A DNA stretch of 64,000 bases from Aminobacterium colombiense DSM 12261 (GCF_000025885.1 NC_014011.1:1116001-1180000), one strand, 5' to 3'. Positions 1 to 10,333 are shown, numbered from the stretch's first letter. Program-made: numbers and translations. The notes: generated by a model not told the origin, from the sequence alone.

Positions 1-644
<644 letters not shown>

Positions 645-661
645 CCCATAAATAATCAAGC

Positions 662-693
662 AAAAGGCCGTTCCTCAGCGGGCGGCCTTTTTT
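662..693 (+). terminator. Rho-independent terminator after the oxidoreductase
   Basis: AAAGGCCG and CGGCCTTT form the stem around a 12-base loop, followed by a T-run, 18 bases after the stop codon. Confidence 0.9.
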
Positions 694-776
694 ATTGCTT
701 TACAGAGAATGTATAATAGAAAGACGCCATGAAAGCTTGACCTTCACTGGTATATTAGGTAAAATACCCAAGTCAT

Positions 777-854
777 CGGGACGTAGCGCAGCCTGGCTAG
801 CGCACCTGCATGGGGTGCAGGTGGTCGGAGGTTCGAATCCTCTCGTCCCGACCA
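777..854 (+). tRNA. tRNA-Pro (anticodon GGG)
   Basis: The acceptor stem CGGGACG (777-783) pairs with CGTCCCG (844-850), followed by A and an encoded CCA. The anticodon arm is CCTGC-ATGGGGT-GCAGG, giving anticodon GGG. The T-arm carries GGTTCGAATCC. All arms fold normally. Confidence 0.95.
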
Positions 855-864
855 TGGATAAGTA

Positions 865-888
865 AGCGGGGTATTTACCCCGCTTTTT
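865..888 (+). terminator. Terminator after tRNA-Pro
   Basis: AGCGGGG and CCCCGCT form a 7-bp stem around a short AT loop, followed by TTTTTT, 10 bases past the tRNA. Confidence 0.88.
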
Positions 889-938
889 TGTTTTGTAGAC
901 ATTATGGTTTTTAGTTTAGAAAGGGCAACGAAAGTTAT

Positions 939-1769
939 ATGAAGGATCAAACATTTAAACACAAATCTAGTTTAGGGCAAAACTTTCTTACGGATAGAAA
1001 TATTCTAGGGCAGATAGTTAAATGGGCTGCCATAGATGAGTCTGACATTCTTTTGGAAATAGGGGCCGGTCAAGGGGTTTTAACAAGAGAGCTCGCTCTT
1101 TCTCCATGCAGCCGTATATTTGCCCTCGAAATCGATAAGACACTTCACACTCATCTCGACCCTCTAGAAGAAGAATTCAGACCGAGGCTTTCTATTATCT
1201 GGGATGACGCGGTTACTTTTGATTACGAAACCAAATTACCAGCTGCCCCAACTAAGGTTGTCGCCAATATCCCCTACAATATAACAACACCTCTTATCTG
1301 GAGGCTTCTAGAAGCCTTTGCTGGCAAAGGTTTACATTCGATGATCTTAATGGTTCAGCGAGAAGCTGCTCTTCGTTTAAACGCTTCCCCTAATACCAAG
1401 GATAGATATCCCCTTGGGATCACCCTTGAGATTATGGGAGAACGAAAAATATTAAGGAAGGTTCCGCCTCAGGCTTTTTATCCTCAACCTGCAGTAGATT
1501 CCGCTGTAATTGAGATAAAGGTACAAAGGAACTTTGATCTGCCCCGGCAGAAAAACTGGAGGACCCTCCTTCGGGCTTCCTTTGCCCAGAGGAGGAAAAC
1601 ACTGATTAACTCTGCCTCTCGAAATGGCGTCAGCAAAAACCACCTTATTGATGCCTTTTCTGCCCTCCATTTCAATCCCTCCCTTCGGGCAGAGAATCTT
1701 ACAGGAAAACAGTGGCTTGAACTCTGGCATATGTTAAATAGCATTGAAAAAGAGAGAGGCCCCTTTTAG
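939..1769 (+). CDS. rsmA: 16S rRNA dimethyladenosine transferase (RsmA/KsgA)
   Basis: 276 residues, the normal length of the family. It dimethylates two adjacent adenines near the 3' end of 16S rRNA using S-adenosylmethionine during small-subunit maturation. The N-terminus has the typical LGQNFL start (residues 12-17). The SAM-binding motif is EIGAGQG (40-46) and the catalytic motif NIPYN is at 110-114. The C-terminal helical domain, with FAQRRKTL, is complete. It is a single-gene unit between the tRNA-Pro terminator and a terminator that overlaps its own stop codon. Confidence 0.96.
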   Translation: MKDQTFKHKSSLGQNFLTDRNILGQIVKWAAIDESDILLEIGAGQGVLTRELALSPCSRIFALEIDKTLHTHLDPLEEEFRPRLSIIWDDAVTFDYETKLPAAPTKVVANIPYNITTPLIWRLLEAFAGKGLHSMILMVQREAALRLNASPNTKDRYPLGITLEIMGERKILRKVPPQAFYPQPAVDSAVIEIKVQRNFDLPRQKNWRTLLRASFAQRRKTLINSASRNGVSKNHLIDAFSALHFNPSLRAENLTGKQWLELWHMLNSIEKERGPF

Positions 1770-1779
1770 GGGCCTCTTC
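1754..1779. terminator. Bidirectional terminator between rsmA and the HU gene
   Basis: AGAGGCCCC and GGGGCCTCT form a 9-bp stem with a loop of about 5 bases containing part of the rsmA stop. T-runs follow on both strands (TTCTTT on plus; CTCTCTTTTT on minus), so it can serve both convergent genes. Confidence 0.85.
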
Positions 1780-1801
1780 TTTAATAATAAAACAAAAATT
1801 C

Positions 1802-2077
1802 CTATTCCACTTTTTCCTTAAGAGCCTTGCCTGGCCTAAAGACGGGAACCTTCTTCGCTGGAATCTTAATGACTTTTTTAGGATCCTGAGGGTTTCTTCC
1901 TTCTCTAGCCGCTCTTTCGCGAACCTCGAAGGTACCAAAACCAACAAGCTGTACTTTATCACCCTTGGCCAGAGAATTCTCAATAGCCTGCAGCACCGCA
2001 CCTACTGCGGCACCTGCCTCGCGCTTGTTCAGCCCTGTTGCTTTAGCTACTGCGTTAACAAGATCTGTCTTTGTCAC
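1802..2077 (-). CDS. hup: HU-family DNA-binding protein
   Basis: 91 residues, the full length of a bacterial histone-like HU protein, which bends and compacts DNA as a dimer. The HU signature [18 protein letters not shown] lies in the DNA-binding arm region and the C-terminus has the usual [12 protein letters not shown]. The start is GTG, preceded by GGAGG nine bases upstream. TTGTCA about 17 bases before TAAATT may form its promoter. It is convergent with rsmA and separated from der by an AT-rich gap. Confidence 0.96.
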   Translation of the reverse strand: MTKTDLVNAVAKATGLNKREAGAAVGAVLQAIENSLAKGDKVQLVGFGTFEVRERAAREGRNPQDPKKVIKIPAKKVPVFRPGKALKEKVE

Positions 2078-2200
2078 CCTTAATTACCTCCTTTTCTTTT
2101 AATTTAATATAAAGGTATGTAATTGACAAGCTTCGCGTCGTTTTATTATTACCAGTAACTGGCACTGCGGTCAAGCCCTAATTTCACTATATTTATAGAA

Positions 2201-3511
2201 TTACTGCTTCACACGCCAGTAGAGACGCAAAGGGGTTCCATCAAAAGTATCCATTTCTCTTATTTTGTTCTCAATATGCTTGTTAAATGACTGACTGACA
2301 ATTTCTGGGTCATTTACAAAGAACACAAACGTAGGAGGCTCTATGCTCGTCTGAGTACAGTAATAAATTTTTAAGACTCTCCCTTTGCGGCTTGTGGGCA
2401 AAGTCTGAAAGGCCAGCACATCCCTTATAAGACGGTTCAGTTCAGTAGTCCCTATTCTTCTACTTCTATTTTCTTGAACGTTTTTAATTGTTTGTGTTAG
2501 TTTGTTTAGCCCTCTTTTTGTCAAAGCTGAAACAAACAGCAAGGGGGCATGGGAGAGAAAGGGCATTTCATCCCGTACTCTTTTTCTCATTTCATCCCCC
2601 AGCTTGTCTGCTGCTTCTAAGGTGTCCCATTTGTTAATAAGAAGGATTAACCCCTTCCCCTTCTCGATAACTTGAGCCGCCATTTTTTTATCCTGATCTG
2701 TTGTGGGTTCGGAAGCATCCATGACGAGCAGGGCGACATCACTCCGATCCACCGCCTGCAATGTTCTTACAAAAGAATAATATTCAATGTCGCTGTCAAT
2801 GCGGCTTTTCTTGCGAAGTCCAGCCGTATCTATAAAACGGAATTTACCCTCTTTCATCTCGATAACAGTGTCTGTGGCATCTCTCGTAGTTCCTGGGATA
2901 TCGCTTACTAAAACACGATCGCTCCCTGCTAATGCATTGACCAGGCTTGATTTCCCCACATTGGGACGGCCTACGATTGAAACTCTTATTTCCTCAGGAT
3001 CCCGTTCCTCCTCTTCATCTGAAGGAAGAAGAGACACAGCCATGTCCATAAGATCATCAATATAACGCTTGTGGAGCGCACTAATCCCCACCACATGCTC
3101 AAACCCAAGAGAATAGGCATCGTAGACCCTATCCTCATGAATGCCGTCATCCAGCTTGTTTGCAACCACAATAACAGGTTTGCCAGATCGCCTGAGAATA
3201 TGAGCTACGTCTTCATCCATCCAGTTGGGGCCATTGAAGCCATCAATAACAAACAATATGACGTGGCTTTCCTCAATAGCGAGAGTGGCTTGTTTTCTTA
3301 TACCTTCAACAAGAGGATGTTCATCTCGAACGAGAAGGCCTCCTGTGTCTACAATATAGAATTGTCTTCCTTTCCACTCAGTTTCTCCATAGATACGGTC
3401 GCGGGTAACTCCTGGCATATCATCCACGATTGCTTCCCGTCGTCCCAAGATTCTATTGAATAGCGAAGACTTCCCCACATTGGGTCTTCCCACTATAGCT
3501 ATTATGGGCAT
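2201..3511 (-). CDS. der: Ribosome-assembly GTPase Der (EngA)
   Basis: 436 residues with two tandem GTPase domains, the hallmark of Der, which acts in 50S subunit maturation. The first P-loop is GRPNVGKSS at residues 8-16 and a second copy lies near residue 180. Each domain also has a DxxG motif (DTGG; DTAG) and an N/TKxD-type motif (NKLD; NKWD). The C-terminal KH-like domain is complete. The ATG is well placed, and only a short gap separates it from priA upstream. Confidence 0.97.
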   Translation of the reverse strand: MPIIAIVGRPNVGKSSLFNRILGRREAIVDDMPGVTRDRIYGETEWKGRQFYIVDTGGLLVRDEHPLVEGIRKQATLAIEESHVILFVIDGFNGPNWMDEDVAHILRRSGKPVIVVANKLDDGIHEDRVYDAYSLGFEHVVGISALHKRYIDDLMDMAVSLLPSDEEEERDPEEIRVSIVGRPNVGKSSLVNALAGSDRVLVSDIPGTTRDATDTVIEMKEGKFRFIDTAGLRKKSRIDSDIEYYSFVRTLQAVDRSDVALLVMDASEPTTDQDKKMAAQVIEKGKGLILLINKWDTLEAADKLGDEMRKRVRDEMPFLSHAPLLFVSALTKRGLNKLTQTIKNVQENRSRRIGTTELNRLIRDVLAFQTLPTSRKGRVLKIYYCTQTSIEPPTFVFFVNDPEIVSQSFNKHIENKIREMDTFDGTPLRLYWRVKQ

Positions 3512-3553
3512 CGTCTTTGATTTCCTCCTTTAATGCATTTCTTCTCCATCATT

Positions 3554-5368
3554 TTAATCAATCCAAAGAGAGACACTTGGAAAACCTTCCCTAGACTTCG
3601 ATATATTGAACCATGGTTCAAGAGCTTTCTTTAATTTCTGAGGTCGCTGGATGAAAGCCCACAGTGAATTTTGTTCACCTCCAGGGTCCATAATAGTAAG
3701 GTTCTCGTCCACTAAATATTGAAGCAAAGCTTCCTTCTTCCCCGATGGTGGGGTAATTTCAGCTAACATATTAAAAGGCGGGAAACCATACTCTTCTCGT
3801 TCCTTCAGCTCTCTGCGCCAAAATGCTTTCCAACCATATTTTAGCCCTCTCTGCCAACCGCTTCCTGGCCTGCGAGATTGAATCACTACCTTGCGCTCTG
3901 AAGGATTGGTTCCGCGCCAGGCCGACTCTAACACCATTCGATAAGCATCAAACCTGGAGCGATATAAGATCTTGCGCGCTTCTGCATCTGCATCTATCCA
4001 TCCTACCATCCCGACATTCACAGCATCACAAAGAGAGATGGCAGCCCGTGATCCAACGACTATGCCCCCTCCTGCCAAAACTGTACAGACTTTTTGAAAG
4101 GCTTTCTTACTCGTATTTTTTTCTGCATGCCATTCTACCACTGGGAAAGCCTCTCCACATAGTGCCTGGGCTACTTTATAAACTATTTCCAGACCTGGGC
4201 GCTTCCCACTAAGCAGCAGCCCCCTGCATTTAGGGCATTCCCGAGGAAAAACCGTGCTATAGCCGCATAGAGGGCAAACAAGCCGGGATGCTTCTTCCTC
4301 AGCCCGCAAAGCTACCCCGCAAGAATGACAGATGAGAGTGCCACCGCACTCTTCGCAGGTGATTTCACCCGCGTACCCTTTCCGATCGAGAATCCACAAT
4401 GCAGCTTTTCTCTCTTTTAAACAGCTCATCGACTCTCGAACTAAAGCATCACTTAAGGGAAACGAGGAAGTTATGCCTGGAAAAGAGGGTCTCGAAGCTC
4501 GGTTCATATCTACGAATATAAGACGATTTCCCATGGAAGTACCGTGCTCTTCCGGCATTTTATAAAGAGATACCTTAGAAGATGGCAACCGCCCACAGAG
4601 AAATAGGGAACTGTTGGCTATGCGAGCCCGCTGCATGGCTATTGAGCGGATATGGAGCAACGGCGCAGCCTGCATACGATAGGCCGGGCTGCTCTCTTCA
4701 TCAACAAGTATAAGCTGGGGATCCGGCAAGGGGGCAAAGATGGCACCCGGTCCGCCGATGATGATCTTATGCTCTCCACTGCGGGTTCTATTCCACGCCT
4801 CCCATAATTTTTTACCCCCAACAGATGGCCAAAGAAAAATGTTTTCGACACCCTCCGTTTCCAGAAAAGAGTAAAAAAACTCGGCTAAAGCCCTTTCTGG
4901 AAAGAGCAGGATAGCCGGGCCGGGATGCTCCTGTAAAATTTTAAGGTATCTTGCATGTCTTTCCTGGTCTTCGGGGAAATAATAATAATTATCCTTAAAG
5001 GCTCTGCTCTCCCAAAGACATTCCCAAGGAGCTGCAGGAGGCACTTCTTCCCCCTTCATAAGCTGAGATGGGGACATAACGCGCAGAGCTTCGCCCTGTC
5101 CGCAATAAAAATTGACGCCTATCCAGCGGCTTAAAATCCAGAGGTCGCGGGGTAAGGGGGCCGCCGTATCAAGTACTTTATTGATCGTGCGAATACGATA
5201 TGCTCCACTCTTATTGGAAGTGACAGAGGAAACTCCCAGAGAAAAACCAACCCTTTTAGCAGGTCCTACTGGGACCTGTACACGATTTCCGGCAGGTACA
5301 GCTTCTTCATGTTCATAAGTTAGAGGATTCCACCATGGCCCAGGCACAATGACATCGATCAGTGTCAC
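3554..5368 (-). CDS. priA: Primosomal protein N' (PriA) without a Walker A motif
   Basis: 604 residues from a GTG that overlaps the coaBC stop as GTGA and has AGGAAG about 7 bases upstream; a GTG 21 bases earlier lacks this context. PriA recognises stalled forks and reloads the replisome. The N-terminal DNA-binding region and the paired zinc-finger block are present (CEECGGTLICHSCG, then CPLCG and CPKCRG). The helicase core is degenerate. The GxTGSGKT loop is not found before the ILLFPERALAE segment, and the usual DEEH box reads DEES. The protein is also shorter than the 732-residue E. coli PriA. It probably works as a loader without helicase activity, as reported for PriA of some other phyla. 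Confidence 0.9.
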   Translation of the reverse strand: MTLIDVIVPGPWWNPLTYEHEEAVPAGNRVQVPVGPAKRVGFSLGVSSVTSNKSGAYRIRTINKVLDTAAPLPRDLWILSRWIGVNFYCGQGEALRVMSPSQLMKGEEVPPAAPWECLWESRAFKDNYYYFPEDQERHARYLKILQEHPGPAILLFPERALAEFFYSFLETEGVENIFLWPSVGGKKLWEAWNRTRSGEHKIIIGGPGAIFAPLPDPQLILVDEESSPAYRMQAAPLLHIRSIAMQRARIANSSLFLCGRLPSSKVSLYKMPEEHGTSMGNRLIFVDMNRASRPSFPGITSSFPLSDALVRESMSCLKERKAALWILDRKGYAGEITCEECGGTLICHSCGVALRAEEEASRLVCPLCGYSTVFPRECPKCRGLLLSGKRPGLEIVYKVAQALCGEAFPVVEWHAEKNTSKKAFQKVCTVLAGGGIVVGSRAAISLCDAVNVGMVGWIDADAEARKILYRSRFDAYRMVLESAWRGTNPSERKVVIQSRRPGSGWQRGLKYGWKAFWRRELKEREEYGFPPFNMLAEITPPSGKKEALLQYLVDENLTIMDPGGEQNSLWAFIQRPQKLKKALEPWFNISKSREGFPSVSLWID

Positions 5369-6591
5369 CTGTTCTCTTCCTTTTGGCACATTTCACTAAC
5401 CGTATTCAAGACCCCCCAGGCAACTTCTTCTTTGGTGCCTACAAGTTCGTGCCAATCTCCAGCCTTTTTTATGATCTTTACCCTATTGGTATCAACGGCA
5501 AATCCGGCATCTGTTGCCGTAATATCGTTTGCTACTATAAGATCCAGATTCTTTCGTAACATTTTTTCCTTTGCATGTTCTACAAGATGGCTGCTCTCCG
5601 CGGCAAATCCCACAAGTATCTGGTCGGGAGATTTGCGGGCTCCTACTTCTGCGGCAATATCTGGATTTTGCACCAGATTAAGGGTCAAGGTATCTTTCCC
5701 TTCTCTTTTCATCTTTTCCATTTCAATAGAAGCAGCCCTGTAATCACTCACTGCGGCAGATTTTATGATAATTTTCGCGAAATCCATTTTTTCGATAACA
5801 GCCTTATACATGTCCATGGCAGATTTTACGGGACAGTACGTTATCCCATGGGGAGTCGGGAGGGAAACAGGTCCTGAAACAAGAGTTACATCGGCTCCTC
5901 GATACCATGCCGTTCTAGCAAGAGCAAAACCCATTTTCCCACTGCTTGGGTTACTTATAAAACGGACTGGGTCAATAAATTCCCATGTGGGGCCAGCCGT
6001 AACAAGAACAGAAACACCAGCAAAATCCTTTCGGGGAGAAAGAGCACGCCATGCTTCCTCAACAATAACAGAAGGGGCAGGCAGACGTCCCTTTCCTTCA
6101 TACCCACAGGCAAGGCTTCCTTCATCAGGATCAACAACCGTATAGCTCATGGCCCTTGCCTCTTTTATATTTCTCACTGTTGCTGGATGCTCAAGCATAT
6201 GGCTGTTCATAGCAGGAAAAAGAAGCACTGGAGCCTTCGTAGCGAGAACCGTAGCGTCAAGAAGGCTTTCCCCCCGCCCCTGAACAAGACGGGCAAGGGT
6301 TTCGGCAGTACAGGGTGCTATAATGACAAGCTCAGCCCAGTCCGCCAAATTTATGTGAGGTATTTCCCAACCCTTCTCCTGCGAAAGAAAATCGTCTTGG
6401 GTCCAAGTCCGTCTGCCGGCCAACGTGGAAAGCACCATTGGGCTGACAAAAGACTCGGCTCCTTCTGTCAATACCACTTCAACTTCACAACCTGCCCTTT
6501 GAAGGGCTCGAAGTATCTCTGGCCCCTTATATGCGGCAATACCGCCTGTAATTCCAAGAACTACTCGTCTTTTATTTTTCCACGTCAACAT
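5365..6591 (-). CDS. coaBC: Bifunctional CoaBC: phosphopantothenoylcysteine decarboxylase / phosphopantothenate-cysteine ligase
   Basis: 408 residues. The protein catalyses two consecutive steps of coenzyme A synthesis. The N-terminal flavin-dependent CoaC half starts RRVVLGITGGIAAYK, with the catalytic-region motif HINLADWAELVIIAPCT and substrate motif PAMNSHM. The C-terminal CoaB half has VTAGPTWEFIDPVRFISN and NPSSGKMG. The ATG at 6591 lies inside the end of rpoZ (20-base overlap). An upstream extension of the frame would overlap rpoZ far more and resembles no CoaC. Confidence 0.95.
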   Translation of the reverse strand: MLTWKNKRRVVLGITGGIAAYKGPEILRALQRAGCEVEVVLTEGAESFVSPMVLSTLAGRRTWTQDDFLSQEKGWEIPHINLADWAELVIIAPCTAETLARLVQGRGESLLDATVLATKAPVLLFPAMNSHMLEHPATVRNIKEARAMSYTVVDPDEGSLACGYEGKGRLPAPSVIVEEAWRALSPRKDFAGVSVLVTAGPTWEFIDPVRFISNPSSGKMGFALARTAWYRGADVTLVSGPVSLPTPHGITYCPVKSAMDMYKAVIEKMDFAKIIIKSAAVSDYRAASIEMEKMKREGKDTLTLNLVQNPDIAAEVGARKSPDQILVGFAAESSHLVEHAKEKMLRKNLDLIVANDITATDAGFAVDTNRVKIIKKAGDWHELVGTKEEVAWGVLNTVSEMCQKEENR

Positions 6592-6823
6592 CGTAGCCAC
6601 CGGGAAGCACTCCTTTAGCCCGTGATGCTGGGATTCTGAGCTTGACCCGTTCTTTCGCAATATCATCCATAGCAACCGACAGGTATTGCTCAAGATCTTC
6701 TTCGAGAACACGGCTTTTCTGTTCGCTAATATAGCGAGACCAATTTGCCACAATAACCGTCAATAGATATTTATTGGTAATGCCAGCTCTTTTTTCTAAA
6801 TAATCTATATCGTAAAATTTCAT
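6572..6823 (-). CDS. rpoZ: RNA polymerase omega subunit
   Basis: 83 residues. The order gmk-rpoZ-coaBC-priA seen here is a common bacterial cluster. The first third, DYLEKRAGITNKYLLTVIVA, matches the omega pattern in which the subunit latches onto the beta' C-terminus. Omega helps RNA polymerase assembly. The gene lies 15 bases after gmk and overlaps coaBC by 20 bases. Confidence 0.85.
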   Translation of the reverse strand: MKFYDIDYLEKRAGITNKYLLTVIVANWSRYISEQKSRVLEEDLEQYLSVAMDDIAKERVKLRIPASRAKGVLPGGYDVDVEK

Positions 6824-6838
6824 ACTTAAACCTCCATT

Positions 6839-7423
6839 CTATAAACAGCACTCAAGGTTGTAACTTGCAATAATACGTTTTATTTCCAGGGCCGCGCGAA
6901 GAACAGAATCATTTACTACAACATAATCATACATATGCATTTTTTCCATTTCTTTAAGGGCATTGCTCAGACGAAGCTGCACTGTATCCTCTTCTTCAGT
7001 CCCTCTGTTGCGAAGCCTCCGTTCCAGCTCCTCTTTAGATGGGGGCATGATAAATATAAGCACTGAGTCATCAAAAGCATTTTTTACCTGAAGAGCCCCT
7101 TGCACATCTATCTCCAAAACAACATCGACTCCAGCCTCAAGAACTTTTTCCACGTCAGACTTTAGAGTCCCGTACAAATGCTCATGAACAACTGCCCATT
7201 CAAGAAATTTTTTCTCTTCGACCAATTTTTTAAATTCTTCTTCACTCAAAAAACGATAATCCACACCATCCCTCTCCCCGTCCCTTGGTTGGCGGGTGGT
7301 GCATGAAATAGAATATACGAGATCTGGCATCTGTTCGAAAAGAGCTTTTCTCACTGTCCCCTTTCCTGCGCCACTTGGGCCGGAAATTACAAACAACTTC
7401 CCCCTCTTACTTGTTTTCTTCAT
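6839..7423 (-). CDS. gmk: Guanylate kinase
   Basis: 194 residues from the ATG at 7423, which has GAGGAAG upstream; a TTG 18 bases earlier is less likely. It phosphorylates GMP to GDP with ATP. The P-loop is [10 protein letters not shown] near the N-terminus. The GMP-binding segment reads [21 protein letters not shown], and [17 protein letters not shown] is the lid region. The start overlaps the end of the upstream remA-like gene by 17 bases. Confidence 0.96.
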   Translation of the reverse strand: MKKTSKRGKLFVISGPSGAGKGTVRKALFEQMPDLVYSISCTTRQPRDGERDGVDYRFLSEEEFKKLVEEKKFLEWAVVHEHLYGTLKSDVEKVLEAGVDVVLEIDVQGALQVKNAFDDSVLIFIMPPSKEELERRLRNRGTEEEDTVQLRLSNALKEMEKMHMYDYVVVNDSVLRAALEIKRIIASYNLECCL

Positions 7424-7670
7424 TATCTGGCTCTTCCTCAAATCGATTTACAATGGTTTCAGGCTGAATGGCAGAAAGCACAACATGATTGCTATCTGTA
7501 ACAAGAATAGCACGCGTTTTTCTCCCCTGAGTCGCGTCGATCAGACGGCCCTGGTCTTTTGCTTCTTCTTTCAAGCGTTTGATCGGAGCAGAGTTTGGAT
7601 GGATAATCGCTACAATCCTTTCTGCCACAATCATATTACCAAACCCTATGTGAACTAAACGATAAGACAT
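7407..7670 (-). CDS. RemA-like regulator (DUF370)
   Basis: 87 residues from an ATG with GGAG eight bases upstream. The core ([24 protein letters not shown]) matches the RemA/DUF370 family. In Bacillus RemA is a DNA-binding activator of matrix genes that forms oligomeric rings. In many bacteria the gene lies, as here, between a yicC-like gene and gmk. The function in this host is not known; the family assignment is firm, the role is not. Confidence 0.85.
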   Translation of the reverse strand: MSYRLVHIGFGNMIVAERIVAIIHPNSAPIKRLKEEAKDQGRLIDATQGRKTRAILVTDSNHVVLSAIQPETIVNRFEEEPDNEENK

Positions 7671-7675
7671 CCCAA

Positions 7676-8560
7676 TCACTCCACATTCTGTACTTGTTCT
7701 CGTATTCGCTCTAGAGCTGTCTTAGCTTCCACCGCAAGCCATCGTATTTCTGCGTTCGTTACTTTAGATGCAACAGTGTTCACTTCTCTGTTCATTTCCT
7801 GAATCAAAAAATCCATTTTCCGTCCTTCTGAAGATGGGCTGTTCAACACTGTCTGGAATTTTTCAATATGGCTCTGTGCGCGAGCCAATTCTTCTGATAT
7901 GTCCCATTTATCAGCTATGAGAGCAATTTCCTGAGCTATCCTGCTTTCTTCAACCGCAGGGCCATTGTCTTCAAATATTTTTTTGATCCGTTCTCGCGTT
8001 TCTTCAACGGCACTATCTCGGGCCTTCTCCCATTGCTGTAAAATCTGGCCTGTCAAAGACGAGAAACTCTCTAAATTGGTTTTGATATCCAGTTCCAGAT
8101 CTTTCCCTTCGGTCTGACGCATCTTCTGCAAGGAATCCACTGCTTTTGCCACCATAGAATCAAGGGATTTCTCTATATCTTCCTCTAGAGATTCCCGCCC
8201 AGAAGCTGAATCAGTAACCCCCGGCAAATTAAGCAACGACTCTAGTCGTATAGCTTCTTGATTTCCCAATTTTTCCTGCAATCCCTTTATCTGATGATAG
8301 TAGTTTTCAAGAATTTGCCCGTCAAGAGAAACCGCACGAAGATCAGAAGACCATGTAACTTCTACACTAAGTCTTATCTTTCCCCGCCTTATAGATTGTC
8401 TTAATCTATTGTTCAGCGACGGCTCGCAATATGAAAGCTCCCTTGGCAGCCGTATGGAGATATCCTGATACCTATGATTAATTGTAGACATTTCCACTGA
8501 GAGCGTTCCCCATGAAAATGTCTGGCTTTCCCGGCTAAAACCTGTCATGCTCAACAGCAC
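7676..8560 (-). CDS. YicC family protein (putative endoribonuclease)
   Basis: 294 residues from a GTG with GGGAGGA six bases upstream, giving the typical N-terminus [10 protein letters not shown]; an ATG 15 bases upstream overlaps the ribosome-binding site. The N-terminal YicC domain has [20 protein letters not shown], and the C-terminus ends with the family pattern around [17 protein letters not shown]. YicC-family proteins have been linked to RNA turnover. It overlaps the next gene by no more than a codon and lies 26 bases after hflX. Confidence 0.9.
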   Translation of the reverse strand: MLLSMTGFSRESQTFSWGTLSVEMSTINHRYQDISIRLPRELSYCEPSLNNRLRQSIRRGKIRLSVEVTWSSDLRAVSLDGQILENYYHQIKGLQEKLGNQEAIRLESLLNLPGVTDSASGRESLEEDIEKSLDSMVAKAVDSLQKMRQTEGKDLELDIKTNLESFSSLTGQILQQWEKARDSAVEETRERIKKIFEDNGPAVEESRIAQEIALIADKWDISEELARAQSHIEKFQTVLNSPSSEGRKMDFLIQEMNREVNTVASKVTNAEIRWLAVEAKTALERIREQVQNVE

Positions 8561-8586
8561 TATAAATCCTCCCATCTATTTTGGAG

Positions 8587-9723
8587 CTACTTTGCCATCT
8601 TATTAAACAGCTGATACTCCACTTCTTGCAATAGTTCTGTTACGCCTACTCCTGACAGAGCGCAAATAGGAAGCACTTTAGCTTTGCTTCTGCCTTGAAG
8701 GCGAGTTTGAAGAAAAGGAATCAATGAAAGATCTATTTTGTCTATTTTATTCAAAACGATGAGGCGAGGTATGGCTCCTGCCCCAATATCAGACAAAGTT
8801 TCCTCCACCACATCAAGTGTTTCCATTACATCTGGCATACTCCCATCAAGAACGAGGAGAATGAGTGACGATACTGAAATTTCCTCAAGGGTTGTTCGGA
8901 AAGCAGCAATGAGAGCAGGAGGAAGGTCCCGTATAAACCCAACAGTGTCAGAAACAAGCACATCATGTCCATCTGAAAGTTCAACCTTGCGAACGTATGT
9001 GTCAAGAGTTGAAAAGAGCTGGTCCGCAACATACAAGTTTCGTCCATGACTCAATTGCTGTAAAAGAGTAGATTTCCCACTATTTGTATAACCGGTCAGT
9101 GCTACAGTCGGTATTCCCGCTTTTTCACGTCTATACCGTTGGAATGTCCTCCTCTTCCTAACCTTTACGAGCCTCTCGTTAATATCCCGCACCCGTCGTT
9201 CGAGTTTGCGGCGATGGCGCTCAAATTCCGTTTCGCCTGGGCCACGGGTACCTATGCCTGCTCCAAGCCGGGACATTTGGCGCCCTAAACCTTTCAGATG
9301 TGGTATTTCGTATTGGCACATGGCCAGCTCTATCTGCAAACGGGCCTCTGTTGTTCTCGCCCTTCTCTCAAATATTTTCATAATGACAAAAGGACGATCC
9401 CAGATCTCAATCCCTAATATTTGCTGCAAATTCAGCCGTTGTCCCGGAGTAAGCTGTTCGTTGCAAACGAACAGATCCGCCTTTACCTCTTTACAAAAGA
9501 GGGCGCTCTCTTCTGCCTTTCCCTTGCCCAGCATATAGGCTGGGTCAGGCTTGTCTCTTCTTTGAATAACCTCACCTGCCACATCTATGTTCAGATTTAC
9601 AAGAAGCATCTTCAGCTCGTCTAAAAGGATTCGCGGGGTATAGTCCTGGGCAGGTATATCGAGAGCAGCAACAACTGCTCGTTGATGACGCGCCCCGCCG
9701 TCTATGTCAATCACTCTTTTCAA
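8587..9723 (-). CDS. hflX: GTPase HflX
   Basis: 378 residues. HflX binds ribosomes and can split stalled 70S particles. The N-terminal HflX domain carries the family motifs PAYMLGKGKAEE, SRLGAGIGTRGPGETEFE and a basic coiled linker near the middle. The GTPase domain follows with P-loop GYTNSGKST, DTVGFIRDLP and NKID. The start overlaps plsC by 17 bases. Confidence 0.95.
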   Translation of the reverse strand: MKRVIDIDGGARHQRAVVAALDIPAQDYTPRILLDELKMLLVNLNIDVAGEVIQRRDKPDPAYMLGKGKAEESALFCKEVKADLFVCNEQLTPGQRLNLQQILGIEIWDRPFVIMKIFERRARTTEARLQIELAMCQYEIPHLKGLGRQMSRLGAGIGTRGPGETEFERHRRKLERRVRDINERLVKVRKRRTFQRYRREKAGIPTVALTGYTNSGKSTLLQQLSHGRNLYVADQLFSTLDTYVRKVELSDGHDVLVSDTVGFIRDLPPALIAAFRTTLEEISVSSLILLVLDGSMPDVMETLDVVEETLSDIGAGAIPRLIVLNKIDKIDLSLIPFLQTRLQGRSKAKVLPICALSGVGVTELLQEVEYQLFNKMAK

Positions 9724-10333
9724 GATTTTCTAAAGCCTCGTACACTCTATCCAAAAACTGTTGCCGGCTATCTTTGGCAGACAGGCCTGTCTCCAATTCC
9801 CTGGGGTAGATGGCCTCGCCGAAAGTCACTTGGATGCGGTTCGGCCGTACAAAACTCGCTCCGGGAGGCATGGACTCGAAGCTCCCTTTAATAAAGGCAG
9901 GGATAACTGGCGCACCGCTCTTCATGGCGATTAACGCTACCCCTCCTTGCAAGGGCTGAAGTTTGCCATTAAGGGATCTGGCTCCTTCTGGAAAAAGAAG
10001 CACATTTTCTCCTTTTTCCAATAAGTCCAAAAAGGCTTTCAGGGCTGCTCCTGCACTTTGCAGATCCTGTTTCTTTACAGGAATGGCCCCCAGTGTCCGT
10101 ATTAGCAGACTCATCCCCAAGGTTGAAAAAAGTTCTGATTTGGCCAGATATCGCAAGCGTCTTGGAAATAAAGCCCCTATTATGATTGGGTCAAGGTTGC
10201 TGCAATGGTTAGCCACTACAATTACAGGATCTTCTTTGGGCAAACTCGCGAGCCAGCGAACAGAAAGACGATTATAAAGCTTAAGAACAATAAAGCAGAA
10301 TATTTTTGTCAGTGTATAAAATAAGTGCCTCAT
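9707..10333 (-). CDS. plsC: 1-acyl-sn-glycerol-3-phosphate acyltransferase (PlsC)
   Basis: 208 residues. It transfers an acyl chain to lysophosphatidic acid to form phosphatidic acid at the inner membrane. The N-terminus is hydrophobic (LTKIFCFIVLKLY). The catalytic HX4D motif is NHCSNLDP, and the second block FPEGARS and the proline-rich block APVIPAFI are present. It overlaps the cmk stop as ATGA, which implies translational coupling. A general lysophospholipid acyltransferase is an alternative. Confidence 0.92.
   Translation of the reverse strand: MRHLFYTLTKIFCFIVLKLYNRLSVRWLASLPKEDPVIVVANHCSNLDPIIIGALFPRRLRYLAKSELFSTLGMSLLIRTLGAIPVKKQDLQSAGAALKAFLDLLEKGENVLLFPEGARSLNGKLQPLQGGVALIAMKSGAPVIPAFIKGSFESMPPGASFVRPNRIQVTFGEAIYPRELETGLSAKDSRQQFLDRVYEALENLEKSD

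Noticed and set aside
6592-6753. N-terminal extension of CoaBC
   Set aside because: The open frame continues upstream but lies inside rpoZ and does not resemble the start of a CoaC domain; the ATG at 6591 gives a normal N-terminus.
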